Below are positions 13,845 through 14,311 of a stretch of DNA of 14,311 nucleotides, one piece after another. Every line of letters begins with the position of its first letter. Positions within the stretch are counted from its first letter, which is position 1. The stretch covers positions 1 to 14,311 of the forward strand of contig SKTN01000278.1 in the NCBI GenBank assembly GCA_007117945.1. The letters run 5' to 3'. The DNA comes from Nitriliruptoraceae bacterium (GTDB lineage Bacteria; Actinomycetota; Nitriliruptoria; Nitriliruptorales; Nitriliruptoraceae). The notes under the pieces are model-generated. The model searched no databases. It had not been told where the DNA came from and was given only the letters and a program-made list of their open reading frames with translations. Position numbers and translations under genes: made by a program.

Positions 13845-14311
13845 TCAGCGTCGCGAGGAGACGAGGACCTTCTTGAGGGTCTCGAACTCCTCGAGGCACT
13901 TGCCCGAGCCGATCGCGACGGAGGACAGCGGGTCCTCGGTGGCGTGGATGGGGAGCCCGGTCTCGTGCTTGAGGCGCTCGTCGAGGCCCTTGAGCAGGGC
14001 GCCGCCACCGGTGAGCACGATGCCCTTGTCCATGATGTCAGCGGCCAGCTCCGGCGGGGTCATGTCGAGGGTGTTCTTCACCGCATCCACGATGGCGTTG
14101 ACCGGCTCCTCGATGGCACGACGGATCTCGTCCGCGGACACGATGATGGTCTTGGGCATGCCGGAGACCAGGTCACGCCCGCGGACCTCGGCGTGGGGCT
14201 CATCGGGCAGCGGGAACGCGCTGCCGATGGCCATCTTGATCTCCTCGGCGGTGCGCTCGCCGAGCATCAGCGAGTACTCCTTCTTGACGTAGCCGATGAT
14301 CGACTCATCCA
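13845..14311 (-). CDS. mreB: Rod shape-determining protein MreB, C-terminal part (runs off the right edge)
   Basis: The reading frame is open through the right edge, so only the last 154 or so residues of about 340-350 are visible and the start lies outside the window. MreB is the bacterial actin homologue that polymerises under the membrane and guides lateral cell-wall synthesis. The visible part holds the conserved ERTAEEIKMAIGSAFP block, the subdomain with RGRDLVSGMPKTI, the nucleotide-binding DKGIVLTGGGALLKGLDE segment, and the terminal TEDPLSSVAIGSGKCLEEFE, all of which match actinobacterial MreB/Mbl very closely. An internal ATG at 14267 is not a plausible start because homology continues upstream (DESIIGYVKKEYSLM). 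The gene expected next, mreC, is absent; an alpha-dioxygenase gene follows instead. Confidence 0.95.
   Translation of the reverse strand, partial: DESIIGYVKKEYSLMLGERTAEEIKMAIGSAFPLPDEPHAEVRGRDLVSGMPKTIIVSADEIRRAIEEPVNAIVDAVKNTLDMTPPELAADIMDKGIVLTGGGALLKGLDERLKHETGLPIHATEDPLSSVAIGSGKCLEEFETLKKVLVSSRR

Overview
The window is very GC-rich DNA with strongly GC-biased third codon positions and an actinobacterial-type MreB at its right edge, so it most likely comes from a high-GC actinobacterium. Nothing in it allows a firm placement below that level. No tRNA, rRNA, CRISPR array, insertion sequence or integrase was recognised. Eight complete protein genes and one partial gene are supported. Nearly all other long reading frames are antisense or shifted shadows of these.

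Region 1 (539-4012, minus strand) is a compact four-gene group. In transcription order it holds a winged-helix plus SAM-methyltransferase protein, an NTF2/SnoaL-like small protein, an APH-family phosphotransferase, and a second class I SAM methyltransferase that overlaps the phosphotransferase by 13 bases. Region 2 (4255-8215, minus strand) lies just upstream: an AfsR-type SARP regulator of 994 residues (wHTH, BTAD, NTPase and TPR parts), preceded by an alpha/beta hydrolase. The gap between the regulator and the four-gene group carries two exact 8-bp direct repeats 11 bp apart, the spacing SARP proteins are known to use. A regulator-plus-target arrangement is therefore a reasonable inference.

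Region 3 (8216-11341) is a 552-bp divergent intergenic stretch followed by a plus-strand secreted Ntn-hydrolase of the penicillin/aculeacin/acyl-homoserine-lactone acylase family, with an intact Ser nucleophile and His at beta-chain position 23. Region 4 (11687-13498, minus strand) is convergent with it and encodes a fatty-acid alpha-dioxygenase-type haem protein. This protein keeps the radical Tyr, the proximal His and the probable carboxylate-binding residues but has Arg where the distal haem His should be. The gap between the two genes holds several hairpins. Region 5 (13845 to the right edge, minus strand) is the C-terminal part of mreB, not followed by mreC.

The acylase can release fatty acids from N-acyl compounds, and alpha-dioxygenases oxidise free fatty acids to 2-hydroperoxides and then to aldehydes one carbon shorter, so the two may share a lipid-signal theme. 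That link is inference. The points most worth attention are the distal-His-less alpha-dioxygenase, the SARP repeat motif in front of an uncharacterised methyltransferase/kinase group, and single TTA codons found only in the regulator and the alpha-dioxygenase.
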